From: Streptomyces sp. NK15101
GTDB taxonomy: Bacteria; Actinomycetota; Actinomycetes; Streptomycetales; Streptomycetaceae
NCBI RefSeq assembly: GCF_020400725.1
Contig: NZ_JAINVG010000019.1
Coordinates: 1-64,000, forward strand
Length of the DNA stretch: 64,000 bases
Direction: 5' to 3'
Notes under the pieces: generated by a model
The model's input: the letters and a program-made list of their open reading frames with translations, nothing else
What the model was told of the DNA's origin: nothing
The model's database searches: none
Shown here: positions 48,727 to 57,601 of the stretch, in pieces
Layout: each line of letters begins with the position of its first letter
How positions within the stretch are numbered: position 1 is the stretch's first letter
Program-made: the position numbers and the translations under genes

Positions 48727-48972
48727 GTATGGGCAGTCGTCCCGCTGGGGCGGGACGGGTGGGCACACGGGACGGCTCCCATAGCGGCGCCCCCGCGTTC
48801 CGCGCCTGGACCCGCACCCCGTGTGCGCCGCACCGGTGGTGGCCGTTCAGGCGCGGGAGCCTGGGCCCGGCAAGGGGCGCCGTTCCGTTGTGCCCACCCT
48901 CCCCCAAGCTCTCGGCTCCGCTCGAGCAGGGGGGACCCCCTTGCCCCGGCGGAACGACCGCCCACAACGGGG
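48727..48972 (+). repeat. Long-palindrome intergenic element, copy D
   Basis: Left end ATGGGCAGTCGTCCCGCTGG, inner left arm with GGGTGGGCACACGGGACGGC, inner right arm ending CGTTCCGTTGTGCCCACCC, core with GCTCTCGGCTCCGCTCGAGC, right end CGGAACGACCGCCCACAACG. It lies between convergent genes at 48549 and 49108. The 48550-48726 stretch is GC-rich spacer without a gene. Confidence 0.85.
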
Positions 48973-49011
48973 TAGGCGCCGTCCCGCAGTGCTCGGGCCC
49001 CGGCGCGGGGA

Positions 49012-49090
49012 CCGGAAGCGTGTCCACGGGCCCGGGAAGCGCGCCCAAGGTCCGGAAGCGTGCCCGCCGGGCCTGGAAGCGGGCCCGCGG
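49012..49090. repeat. Degenerate ~20-bp tandem repeat
   Basis: Four units with GGAAGCG at 49014, 49035, 49054 and 49075, each followed by GxGCCC. Between element D and the ABC ATPase gene. Not coding. Confidence 0.65.
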
Positions 49091-49107
49091 GGCCGGGTGG
49101 GCCCGGG

Positions 49108-49914
49108 TCAGGCGGGGGGATGGGCCTCCGCGTGCCACGGTGCCCCCGGCACCACCAGCGGCGACCCCGTCACCGGGTCCGGGACGACGACCGAGGAGAG
49201 CCCGAAGACGTCCCGCACGAGGGACTCCGTGACGATCTCCGACGGCGGCCCCTCCGCGACCACCCGCCCCGCCTTCATGGCGACGAGGTGGTCGGCGTAC
49301 CGGGCGGCCTGGTTCAGGTCGTGGAGGACGAGGACGACGGTCCGGCCGCGCAGCCGGTTGAGGCGGCGGACCAGGTCGAGGACCTCCACCTGGTGGGAGA
49401 TGTCCAGATAGGTGGTGGGCTCGTCGAGGAGGAGCAGGTCGGTCTCCTGGGCGAGGGCCATCGCGATCCACACCCGCTGCCGCTGTCCGCCCGAGAGCGC
49501 GTCGACGGACCGGTCGGCGAGCGCGGCGACGTCCGTGCGTTCCATGGCGTCGGCGACGGCCCGCTCGTCCTCCTCGGACCACTGCTTCCACCAGGCCTGG
49601 TGGGGCTGGCGGCCCCGGGACACCAGGTCGGCGACGGTGATGGCCTCGGGCGCGACGGGGGTCTGCGGCAGCAGGCCGATGGAGCGGGCGATCTGCTTCG
49701 TCGGCAGCTTCGCCAGCGACTCCCCGTCGAGGAGGACCGCGCCGCCCGCCGGCTTCAGCAGCCGCCCGAGCGCCCGCAGCGTCGTGGACTTGCCGCAGGC
49801 GTTGGGGCCGACGATGACGGTCACCTTGCCGTCGGGGACCGCGAGGTCGAGCTCCTCGACGACGGTCCGGTCCTCGTAGGCGAGCGTCAGCCCGCGGGTC
49901 TGCAGCCTGTTCAC
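49108..49914 (-). CDS. Fe-siderophore ABC importer ATPase
   Basis: 268 aa. Walker A GPNACGKSTT, Q-loop GLLPQTPVAPEAITVADLVSRGR, signature LSGGQRQR, Walker B LLLLDEPTTYLD. FepC/FhuC-like. GTG start overlaps the TGA of the upstream permease gene. Third gene of the iron-regulated operon. Confidence 0.95.
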   Translation of the reverse strand: MNRLQTRGLTLAYEDRTVVEELDLAVPDGKVTVIVGPNACGKSTTLRALGRLLKPAGGAVLLDGESLAKLPTKQIARSIGLLPQTPVAPEAITVADLVSRGRQPHQAWWKQWSEEDERAVADAMERTDVAALADRSVDALSGGQRQRVWIAMALAQETDLLLLDEPTTYLDISHQVEVLDLVRRLNRLRGRTVVLVLHDLNQAARYADHLVAMKAGRVVAEGPPSEIVTESLVRDVFGLSSVVVPDPVTGSPLVVPGAPWHAEAHPPA

Positions 49915-50969
49915 GTCTTGCCTCCAACGGCTCGGCTCCGGACGACGAGCCAGATCAGGTACGGGGCGCCGACCGCCGCCGTGAGGACGCCCACGGGCAG
50001 CTCGACGGGGGAGAGGAGCCGTCGGCCGAGCAGGTCGGCGACGACCACGATCACCGCGCCGGTGAGCGCGGAGCAGAGCAGCGGGATCTGCGCCGTCCGG
50101 GTGGTGCGGCGGGCGATCTGCGGGGCGAGCAGGGCCACGAAGTCGACCGGGCCCGCGACGCCCGTCGCCACCGAGGCGAGGACGACGCCGACGGCGACGA
50201 GCCCGAGCCGGACTCCGCCGAGCCGTGCGCCGAGCGCGGTCGCCGTGTCGTCGTCCAGGGAGACGGTCCGCTGGGCGCGGGCGGCCCACAGCACGGCGGG
50301 CAGCAGGAGGAGCAGCGTCCAGCGGATCGGCAGGGACTCGTCCCAGCCGCGCCCGTTGAGGGAGCCGGTCATCCAGATCTGGGCCTGCTGGGCGACGAGG
50401 TAGTCGCCCTTCGTCATGAAGAGGGTGATGAGGGAGCGCAGGGCGATCGCGATGCCGATGCCGATGAGCACGAAGCGGGTCGCGTGCAGTCCGCCGCGCC
50501 AGGCGAAGGCGTACACGAGGGCGGCGGCGAGGACGCCGCCCGCGACGGAGACGTACGGCAGGACGGTGTACGAGGTGAGGCCGAAGGTCATCGCGGCGAC
50601 GGTGACGGCTCCGGCGCCCTGGCTGATGCCGATGACGTCGGGGCTGGCGAGCGGGTTGCGGGCGACGGTCTGGACGAGGCCCCCCGCGATGCCGAAGGCG
50701 GCGCCGACGGCGAGGGCGACGACGAGCCGGGGTTCGCGCAGCTCCTCGACGACGAACGCGGACGGTGACGGCCGGCCCAGGAGGATCCGTACGACTTCGC
50801 CGGGCGCGACGGACCTCTCGCCGACGCAGAGGTACGCGACGCAGGCGGTGGCCAGGAGGATCAGGAGGCCGCCGGCGACGAGGGCGGAGCGCCGGTGGAC
50901 GAGGAAGGACGCCCGCCCGGCACGGACGAGCCCGTACCCGGCGGGCCGGGCCCGGAGAGGGACGCTCAT
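49911..50969 (-). CDS. FecCD-family siderophore permease, second subunit
   Basis: 352 aa, about ten membrane helices. Signature regions REPRLVVALAVGAAFGIAGGLVQTVARNPLASPDVIGISQGAG and LLAPQIAR. Its ATG overlaps the stop of the first permease gene. Forms a heterodimer with the product of 50966. Confidence 0.94.
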   Translation of the reverse strand: MSVPLRARPAGYGLVRAGRASFLVHRRSALVAGGLLILLATACVAYLCVGERSVAPGEVVRILLGRPSPSAFVVEELREPRLVVALAVGAAFGIAGGLVQTVARNPLASPDVIGISQGAGAVTVAAMTFGLTSYTVLPYVSVAGGVLAAALVYAFAWRGGLHATRFVLIGIGIAIALRSLITLFMTKGDYLVAQQAQIWMTGSLNGRGWDESLPIRWTLLLLLPAVLWAARAQRTVSLDDDTATALGARLGGVRLGLVAVGVVLASVATGVAGPVDFVALLAPQIARRTTRTAQIPLLCSALTGAVIVVVADLLGRRLLSPVELPVGVLTAAVGAPYLIWLVVRSRAVGGKT

Positions 50970-51970
50970 GCCGGCACCGCCTTCCTGCGTACGAGCGCGA
51001 CCAGGAACGGCACCCCGATCAGGGCGGTCGTCACCCCGGCCGGGACCTCGCCCGGCGGGAAGACGATCCGGCCGGCGACGTCGGCGGTGAGCAGCATCAC
51101 CGGGCCGACGAGCGCGGCCATCGGCAGCACCCAGCGGTGGTCGGAGCCGACGATCGCGCGGGCGACGTGGGGGACGGCGAGGCCGACGAAGGCGACGGGT
51201 CCTGCGGCGGCGACGGCCGCGCCGGTGAGGACGGTCGCGCCGAGTCCGCCCACGATCCGTACGGTCGCGACGCGCTGTCCGAGGCCCTTGGCGACGTCCT
51301 CGCCGAGCGCGAGCGCGTCGAGGCCGCGCGCCACGGAGACGACGAGGACGGCGCCGAGCAGCAGGAAGGGCCAGATCCGGCCGACGATCTCGGTGTCGCG
51401 TCCGTCGAGGGAGCCGATCTGCCAGAACCGGAACTCGTCGAGGGCCGAGGCCCTGGTCGTGAGGACGCCGGTGGTGACGGAGAGCAGCAGCGCGTTGATC
51501 GCGGCCCCGCCGAGCGCCAGTTTCACGGGCGTGGCCCCGCCGCGTCCGGCGGAGGCGATCGCGTGGACGGCGACCGAGGCGAGGGCGGCGCCGGCGAAGG
51601 CGAACCACACGTAGCCGCTGAGCTCGTGCACGCCGAGGAAGGCGATGGCGAGGACGACGGCGACGGAGGAGCCCTGGCTGATGCCGAGGATGCCGGGGTC
51701 GGCGATCGGGTTGCGGGTGATGCCCTGGAGGGCGGTGCCGGCGAGCGCGAGGGCGGCGCCGACCATCAGTCCGATGAGGGTGCGGGGGACGCGGAGCTGC
51801 CGGACGACCTCGGCGTCGTCGCCGGTGGCGCCGTGCAGGAGGGCGTCGAGGACGGTGGAGGGCGCGACGGGGCGGGCGCCGACGGCGAGGCTGAGGAGGG
51901 CGGCGAGGAACAGGGCGACGAGGGCCGCCGAGGTCGCGAGGACCCGTCTGGTACGGAAAGCGGCTGGCAT
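50966..51970 (-). CDS. FecCD-family siderophore permease, first subunit
   Basis: 334 aa, ten helices. RVPRTLIGLMVGAALALAGTALQGITRNPIADPGILGISQGSS is the family block. Start chosen at the ATG of MPAAFRTRR: the frame extends to 52009, but that would place the start inside the iron box. No substrate-binding protein gene is near; it may be elsewhere. Confidence 0.93.
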   Translation of the reverse strand: MPAAFRTRRVLATSAALVALFLAALLSLAVGARPVAPSTVLDALLHGATGDDAEVVRQLRVPRTLIGLMVGAALALAGTALQGITRNPIADPGILGISQGSSVAVVLAIAFLGVHELSGYVWFAFAGAALASVAVHAIASAGRGGATPVKLALGGAAINALLLSVTTGVLTTRASALDEFRFWQIGSLDGRDTEIVGRIWPFLLLGAVLVVSVARGLDALALGEDVAKGLGQRVATVRIVGGLGATVLTGAAVAAAGPVAFVGLAVPHVARAIVGSDHRWVLPMAALVGPVMLLTADVAGRIVFPPGEVPAGVTTALIGVPFLVALVRRKAVPA

Positions 51971-51994
51971 CGGGACCCATCGGCGGAGTGCAGG

Positions 51995-52013
51995 TTTGGT
52001 TAGGCTCACCTCA
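51995..52013 (-). promoter_or_regulatory. DmdR/IdeR iron box
   Basis: TTTGGTTAGGCTCACCTCA closely follows the DmdR1/IdeR consensus TTAGGTTAGGCTCACCTAA. It lies 25 bp upstream of the permease ATG, where an iron-bound repressor would block transcription. A further TTTAGG follows at 52015, possibly an overlapping second site. Confidence 0.88.
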
Positions 52014-52070
52014 GTTTAGGTGGCGCCGATATTCGAACACCCGGGCCCCTGTCACCCCGACAATGGAGCC

Positions 52071-52715
52071 ATGACAACCGCGCCGCCCACGTCCACGAAC
52101 CCGCCCGCGAACCCGCTCACCGTCGGCTTCGACCTCGACCTGACCCTGCTCGACACCCGTCCGGGCATCAGGGCCGCCTTCGTCGCCTTCTCCGCCGAGA
52201 CGGGCGTCCCGATCGACGCCGACCTCGTGGTGAGCCGCCTCGGGCCGCCCCTGGAGCAGGAGATCGCGCACTGGTTCCCGGCGGAACACGTCACGGAGAT
52301 GACCGCCCGCTACCGGGCGCTCTACCCGTCGTACGCGATCGAGCCCACGGTCCCGATGCCGGGCGCCCGGGACGCGATCGAGGCCGTGCGCGAGGCGGGC
52401 GGCCGCACGATCGTCGTCACCGCGAAGAACGGCCCGCACGCCGAGCTGCACCTCGCCCACCTCGGCATCGAGCCCGACGCGGTCGCCGGCGGCCTGTGGG
52501 CCGAGGGCAAGGCGGAGGCCCTGCGCGCGCACGGCGCCGGGGTGTACGTCGGCGACCACGTGGGCGACGTCCGGGGCGCCGCCACCGCGGGCGCGTACTC
52601 GGTGGCCGTCGCGACCGGCCCCTGCCCCGCCGAGGAGCTGGCGGCGGCCGGCGCGGACGTCGTCCTGACGGACCTGACGGACTTCCGTGCCTGGTGGGAG
52701 GGCTACCGCGGCTGA
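52071..52715 (+). CDS. HAD-superfamily phosphatase (phosphoglycolate-phosphatase-like)
   Basis: 214 aa. Nucleophile motif FDLDLTLLDTRPGI (Asp pair), motif II VVTAKNG, motif IV VYVGDHVGDVRGA. Cap insertion between motifs I and II is helical. Start ATG with GGAG upstream. Substrate not evident. Confidence 0.9.
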   Translation: MTTAPPTSTNPPANPLTVGFDLDLTLLDTRPGIRAAFVAFSAETGVPIDADLVVSRLGPPLEQEIAHWFPAEHVTEMTARYRALYPSYAIEPTVPMPGARDAIEAVREAGGRTIVVTAKNGPHAELHLAHLGIEPDAVAGGLWAEGKAEALRAHGAGVYVGDHVGDVRGAATAGAYSVAVATGPCPAEELAAAGADVVLTDLTDFRAWWEGYRG

Positions 52716-52981
52716 GCCGGAACGGCCGAAGCCTGCCGGGCCTGCCGCCGCTGGGCCGCGACCGACCGCAGGAGCCCGGCGGCGGCGACGAGGAATCCGA
52801 CCCCCATCAGCATCGACACGAGGTACGCGACGGTGGGGAACGGGTCCGTCCCGAGGAACAGCGGGGCCACGGTGACCAGCGTCGCGACCGCGCCGACCGC
52901 GAACAGGATCACACCGGCCTTGACCAGTCCGTCACCCGGGGCACTGTCGTCCACCGGCACGGCGGGGGTTTCACTACGCAT
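52703..52981 (-). CDS. Small two-helix membrane protein
   Basis: 92 aa from the ATG of MRSETPAVPV. Two hydrophobic segments, VKAGVILFAVGAVATLVTVAPLFLG and VAYLVSMLMGVGFLVAAAGLL, and a basic tail. Its 3' end overlaps the HAD gene's 3' end by 13 bp (convergent). Unknown role. Confidence 0.75.
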   Translation of the reverse strand: MRSETPAVPVDDSAPGDGLVKAGVILFAVGAVATLVTVAPLFLGTDPFPTVAYLVSMLMGVGFLVAAAGLLRSVAAQRRQARQASAVPAQPR

Positions 52982-53060
52982 CCGGCCAGGGTAGTTCCCA
53001 GGCCGGAGGAACACGTCGGCGGCGTCTTGTCACCGGCCTCCTGACCATTAGCCTGGTGCC

Positions 53061-53083
53061 GGCGGGTCGGTCGACGACCCGCC
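53061..53083 (+). other. Hairpin in the cold-shock gene leader
   Basis: GGCGGGTCG / CGACCCGCC, 9-bp perfect stem with a 5-nt loop followed by GTTTGCC, 41 bp upstream of the GTG of the cold-shock gene. It may be a terminator of preceding transcription or a temperature-sensitive leader structure. Confidence 0.5.
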
Positions 53084-53124
53084 GTTTGCCATCCCCATCG
53101 ACGAGGACGAGGACGAGGACAGAC

Positions 53125-53508
53125 GTGCCTACCGGCAAGGTCAAATGGTTCAACAGCGAGAAGGGCTTCGGCTTTCTCTCCCGCGACGACGGCGGCGACG
53201 TCTTCGTGCACTCGTCGGTGCTCCCTGCCGGAGTCGACGCCCTGAAGCCGGGGCAGCGGGTGGAGTTCGGGGTCGTCGCCGGTCAGCGTGGCGACCAGGC
53301 GCTGTCCGTCACGGTCCTCGACCCGACCCCGTCCGTCGCCGCGGCACAGCGCCGCAAGCCCGACGAGCTGGCGTCCATCGTGCAGGACCTGACGACGCTC
53401 CTGGAGAACATCACGCCGATGCTGGAGCGCGGCCGCTACCCGGAGAAGGCGGCGGGCAAGAAGATCGCCGGCCTGCTGCGCGCGGTCGCCGACCAGCTGG
53501 ACGTCTAG
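53125..53508 (+). CDS. Cold-shock domain protein with C-terminal helical extension
   Basis: 127 aa from GTG. Residues 1-65 are a CSD with RNP1 KGFGFL and RNP2 VFVHSS, starting TGKVKWFNSEKG. The remaining ~60 residues form a helical tail (KPDELASIVQDLTTLLENITPMLERGRYPEK) not found in CspA. Such longer forms are typical of actinobacteria. The leader contains repeated GAGGAC that can serve as ribosome site. Confidence 0.93.
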   Translation: MPTGKVKWFNSEKGFGFLSRDDGGDVFVHSSVLPAGVDALKPGQRVEFGVVAGQRGDQALSVTVLDPTPSVAAAQRRKPDELASIVQDLTTLLENITPMLERGRYPEKAAGKKIAGLLRAVADQLDV

Positions 53509-53575
53509 TCCTTCGGCCGCCCTCGCACCGCTTCGCGGGCTTCGGGCGGCTGCCGGACCCCGTCCGGCGCCCCCG

Positions 53576-54430
53576 TCAGGGGAACCGCAGCGCGTCCGGG
53601 CCGAGGGGCGGCACGAGTCCCTCGGCCGCGGCGCGCGTGAGCAGCCCGCGGACCGCCGCGTAGCCGTGCTCGCCGAGGTCGGCCGTGAACTCGTTCACGT
53701 AGAGACCGATGTGCTGGTCGGCCACCTTCGGGTCCATCTCCTGGGCGTGCTCCAGGACGTACGGCCGGGAGGCGGCGGGGTCGTCCCAGGCCATCCGCAC
53801 CGACGCGCGGGCGGACTCGGCGAGCAGCTCCAGGGTCTCGGCGCCCAGCGATCGGCGGGCGACGATCGCGCCCAGCGGGATCGGGAGCCCGGTCGTGGAC
53901 TCCCAGTGCTCGCCCATGTCGGCGAGGCAGTGCAGCCCGTAGTTCTTGTAGGTGAAGCGGGCCTCGTGGATGACGAGCCCCGCGTCCACCTTCCCGTCCC
54001 GCACGGCGGGCATGATCTCGTGGAACGGCATCACGACGACCTCGCCGACGCCGCCGGGCACCGTCTCGGCCGCCCACAGCCGGAACAGCAGGTACGCGGT
54101 GGACCGCTCGCTCGGCACCGCGACGGTCCTCCCGGCCAGATCGGTGCCGGACGCGGCGTCCCGGGTGAGCACCAGCGGGCCGCAGCCGCGGCCCAGGGCG
54201 CCGCCGCAGGGCAGCAGGGCGTACTCGTCGAGGATCCACGGCAGCACGGCGTACGACACCTTCAGGACGTCGTGCGTGTCGGTGCCGCCCTCCGCCCAGC
54301 CGTTGGTGACGTCGATGTCCGCGAAGGTCACGTCGAGCCGGGGCGCGCCCGGGACCCGGCCGTGCGCCCAGGCGTCGAAGACGAAGGTGTCGTTCGGGCA
54401 GGGCGAGTAGGCGATCTTCAGCTTGGTCAC
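53576..54430 (-). CDS. mqnD: MqnD, 1,4-dihydroxy-6-naphthoate synthase
   Basis: 284 aa. KIAYSPCPNDTFVFDAWAHG at the N-terminus, the catalytic-site His in VIHEARFTYKNYGLHCLADMGEHWE, and DQHIGLYVNEFTADLGEHG. Catalyses the fourth step of the futalosine menaquinone pathway, from cyclic dehypoxanthinyl futalosine. GTG start overlaps the end of mqnB (GTGA), an operon. Confidence 0.94.
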   Translation of the reverse strand: MTKLKIAYSPCPNDTFVFDAWAHGRVPGAPRLDVTFADIDVTNGWAEGGTDTHDVLKVSYAVLPWILDEYALLPCGGALGRGCGPLVLTRDAASGTDLAGRTVAVPSERSTAYLLFRLWAAETVPGGVGEVVVMPFHEIMPAVRDGKVDAGLVIHEARFTYKNYGLHCLADMGEHWESTTGLPIPLGAIVARRSLGAETLELLAESARASVRMAWDDPAASRPYVLEHAQEMDPKVADQHIGLYVNEFTADLGEHGYAAVRGLLTRAAAEGLVPPLGPDALRFP

Positions 54431-55161
54431 GACGGCTCCCACGGCTCCACGAAGACGGTTCTGCTGAGCAGCCCGAAGGTGACCTCGAGGGCGCCCAGGG
54501 CCTCCCCGATGCGCCAGGCGGCGCGGTCGCGCGGACCGACGGCGTTCGACACGGCCCGGATCTCGACGGCCGGCACGCCGTACGCGGCGGCGGCCTCGGC
54601 GACGCCGAAGCCCTCCATCGCCTCGGCGGCGGCCGTCGGGTGGCGCTCCGCGAGCTCGGCGGCGCGACGGGCGGTGCCGGTGACGGTGGAGACGGTGAGG
54701 ACGGGGGCGAGGACGCACGGCGGGCCCCCGGCGTCCAGGGCGGCGGCGATCCGCTTGGCCGGCCCCTCGGGCACGGGGTGGACGGAGCGGCCGAAGCCGA
54801 GCTCCTCGACGGCGAGGTACCCGTCCGGGGTCTCGGCCCCGAGGTCGGCGGCGACGATCGCCGAGGAGACGACGACGGACCCGACCGGTGCGACGGGCCG
54901 GAACCCGCCGGCGATCCCGGCGGAGACGACGAGGTCGTAGCCGCTCCCGGCCAGGGACCCGTACGCCAGGGCCGTCGCCGTCGCGGCGGCGACGGCCGCG
55001 GGGCCGACCCCGCCGACGAGGACGTCGACGCGGCCCTCGTGACGGCGCAGACCGAGCCCGCCCGGCAGCGGGAGGAGATCGGGACGGCCGGGGCCGAGGC
55101 CGGCGGTGACGGAGTCCGCCTCCGCCGCCACGGCCGTCACGATCAGGATCCGGTGGACCAC
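54427..55161 (-). CDS. mqnB: MqnB, futalosine hydrolase
   Basis: 244 aa, nucleoside-phosphorylase fold. ILIVTAVAAEADSVTAGL, SAGIAGGF, AEAMEGFGVAEAA and EIRAVSNAVGPRDRAAW are family hallmarks. Removes hypoxanthine from futalosine, then feeding MqnC/MqnD. Start GTG; 7 bp behind the DUF2771 gene, with which it is likely co-transcribed. Confidence 0.94.
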   Translation of the reverse strand: MVHRILIVTAVAAEADSVTAGLGPGRPDLLPLPGGLGLRRHEGRVDVLVGGVGPAAVAAATATALAYGSLAGSGYDLVVSAGIAGGFRPVAPVGSVVVSSAIVAADLGAETPDGYLAVEELGFGRSVHPVPEGPAKRIAAALDAGGPPCVLAPVLTVSTVTGTARRAAELAERHPTAAAEAMEGFGVAEAAAAYGVPAVEIRAVSNAVGPRDRAAWRIGEALGALEVTFGLLSRTVFVEPWEPS

Positions 55162-55168
55162 CGGCGGA

Positions 55169-55648
55169 TCAGGATTCCTTCTTCAGCTGGAAGTGCCAGA
55201 TGCCGGTCAGCTTCTTGCCGGTGTTCTCGACGATGGTCACCTGGGTCTTGTCGGTGGACTCGCCGGTCTGGCTGGAGAAGAAGGCGCTGGCCGGGATGGT
55301 CCGGTACGTCTTCTTGTACGGCTCGGGCTCGGCCTGCTGGCCGCCGAGGAAGATCGTCCAGCCGTGGTCCGCGATCTCCGGGTCCACGCCGAAGCGGATC
55401 TTGTCGTCCGTGGAGACCGTGATGGTCTTCTCGGCCTTCTTGTTGAGGCACTGCTGGATCTGCGACTCCTTGATGGCGTCGCCGTCGTTGTAGCAGGCGG
55501 CCTCGGAGTTCACCGAGTCGGTCCCGACCGTCAGGGTCGCGAGCGGAGTCGGCTTGTCGCAGGCGGAGAGTACGAGGAGCCCGGCGGAGACGGCCCCGAG
55601 GGCGACGGCGGCCCGGCGGCGCGAGCCGGAGAAGAACGCAACGGTCAT
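55169..55648 (-). CDS. DUF2771 lipoprotein
   Basis: 159 aa. Lipobox VLSAC at residues 26-30 after a hydrophobic signal (RRAAVALGAVSAGLLVL). Remainder is a beta-rich domain with ADHGWTIFLGG and WHFQLKKES. A conserved streptomycete lipoprotein of unknown role, usually next to mqn genes. Predicted to be on the outer face of the membrane. Confidence 0.88.
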   Translation of the reverse strand: MTVAFFSGSRRRAAVALGAVSAGLLVLSACDKPTPLATLTVGTDSVNSEAACYNDGDAIKESQIQQCLNKKAEKTITVSTDDKIRFGVDPEIADHGWTIFLGGQQAEPEPYKKTYRTIPASAFFSSQTGESTDKTQVTIVENTGKKLTGIWHFQLKKES

Positions 55649-55821
55649 GGGCCGAAGGCTATCGGGCCGCCGCGCCCGCGCCACGCGGGGGTACGGCGTG
55701 CCGCCACGGCGTACCGCTTCGTACGGAGTGTCCCGGGGCCGGGTGCGGGGGCGTCCGGGGCTCGGCACGGGGCCGTCCGGGAGCTCGGCGCGGGGCGTCC
55801 TGGGCTTGGTACGGGGCCGTC

Positions 55822-57219
55822 CTAGGGCACTTTCGCCCTGGGGCGGCCCTTGGGGCCCGGGCGGCTGCGGGCCGCGGTGAGGAGGCCGCGGACGGAGAGG
55901 AGCGCGCCCAGGCCCAGGATCGCGGCGGCGACGGACATGCCGAGGGTGCCGTTCAGGGGCAGGGCGATGCCGATCCCGCCGCCCACCACCCACGCCATCT
56001 GCAGGGCCGTCTCGGAACGGGCGAACGCCGAGGTCCGCACCAGCTCCGGCACGTCCCGCTGGATCAGCGCGTCCAGCGACAGCTTCGACAGGGCCTGGGT
56101 GAGCCCCGCGACCGCGCCGAGGACGGCGACCATGAGCCCGCCGAAGAAGACGGCCGTGCAGACGGCCGTCCCGAACACCACGCTGATCATCGTGGCGATG
56201 ATCACCTCTGGCCCGTGGCCCCGGTCCCGCAGCAGCGAGCCGACGGCCGTACCGCAGGCGTTCCCCGTGCCCGCCGCCACGCCCACGATCCCCAGGGAGA
56301 CGGCGGCGCTCTGCCCCGACAGCGGATGCTCGCGCAGCAGGAACGCCAGGAAGAAGATCAGGAAACCGGACAGCATGCGCTGCGCGGCGTTCGCCTCCAG
56401 ACCGTTCAGCACCGACGGCCCCACCGTCCGCAGGCTCGGCTTCTTCTCGCCGTGGGTCAGCAGGTGCGCCCGCCGCTCGCCCTTCGCGGAGTCCACCTTG
56501 TGCGGCATCCGCAGCGCCCAGAACGTCCCCAGCAGGAACAGGCAGCACGCCCCGTACAGCGGCCAGCCCGGCCCGACCATCTGCAGCCCCGCCCCCACGG
56601 GCGCGGCGATGCCGGTGGCGAGCAGCCCGGCGAGCGTGACCCGGGAGTTCGCCTTCACGAGCGAGAAGTCCGGCGGCAGGAGCCGGGGCACGACGGCGCT
56701 GCGGACCACCCCGTACGCCTTGGAGGCCACGAGGACGCCGAGCGCCGCGGGATACAGCTCCAGACCGCCCGTCGCCACCGCCCCCGACATCATGATCGCG
56801 AGGACCGCGCGGGTCAGCATCGCGCCCGCCATCGCCGCGCGCCGCCCGTGCGGGATCCGGTCCAGGAGGGGACCGATCACGGGGGCGAGGAGGGTGAAGG
56901 GGGCCATCGTGATGGCGAGGTAGAGCGCGACGCGGCCGCGGGCCTCGTCGGTCGGCACGGAGAAGAAGACGGTGGAGGCGAGGGCGACGGTGATCATGAC
57001 GTCGCCGGCGCCGTTCACGGCGTGCAGCTCGATCAGCTTCCCGAGCCCCGACTCACCCGCGCCGTGCGCGTGAGTGGCCTTCCGGATGCCCCTCGCGGTG
57101 CCGGTGAACGGCAGGTGCAGGGCACGCCCGACCTTCCGGCCCGCTCGGCGGAGCGGCCCGGCGGGATCATGCGATCGTACGGGGGACCGCGCGGCTGCCA
57201 CTCCGTCATAGTGCCCCAC
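55822..57219 (-). CDS. MFS transporter
   Basis: 465 aa from GTG 57219; the first ~60 residues are basic and not membrane (start uncertain, alternatives downstream). Then 12 hydrophobic segments, with loop 2-3 LLDRIPHGRRAAMAGAM. Belongs to the actinobacterial MFS group next to DUF3027 genes. Substrate unknown. The 173-bp gap to DUF2771 holds three degenerate repeats of about 28 bp (GGGGCxGTCCxGGGCT). Confidence 0.83.
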   Translation of the reverse strand: MGHYDGVAAARSPVRSHDPAGPLRRAGRKVGRALHLPFTGTARGIRKATHAHGAGESGLGKLIELHAVNGAGDVMITVALASTVFFSVPTDEARGRVALYLAITMAPFTLLAPVIGPLLDRIPHGRRAAMAGAMLTRAVLAIMMSGAVATGGLELYPAALGVLVASKAYGVVRSAVVPRLLPPDFSLVKANSRVTLAGLLATGIAAPVGAGLQMVGPGWPLYGACCLFLLGTFWALRMPHKVDSAKGERRAHLLTHGEKKPSLRTVGPSVLNGLEANAAQRMLSGFLIFFLAFLLREHPLSGQSAAVSLGIVGVAAGTGNACGTAVGSLLRDRGHGPEVIIATMISVVFGTAVCTAVFFGGLMVAVLGAVAGLTQALSKLSLDALIQRDVPELVRTSAFARSETALQMAWVVGGGIGIALPLNGTLGMSVAAAILGLGALLSVRGLLTAARSRPGPKGRPRAKVP

Positions 57220-57601
57220 GGGCGCGTCCGACGAACCGTGGCACGACGGGGGACCCCGCGAGAGGGCCCGTCGCGGGCGGACGTGGCGCGGGACGACCGC
57301 CCGCCCGGCGGCGCCCGGGGCAACTTCCGTCGCCCGCGATCCCGGCCACTTGGGACGGGCAGGTGGGCGGAGGCCCGCGAACGGGGTAGCGTGCGTAGCG
57401 CGTCACCGGCGGAAGCTCTCGGCCGCGCGCCTCTTCGGCATCCCGCAGAATGGATGACGTTAGGTGTGCCCGAGACGCGCGAGACAAGTCGGGTGCGGAC
57501 GTCGATGCGGCCCCCTGGTCCGCTCCGCCCGCCGCCCGTGCCTTCGCTCCCGCCCCTCGGCCGGCGCACCCGTGAGACGGCGTAGGAGAGAAGCGAGACC
57601 T

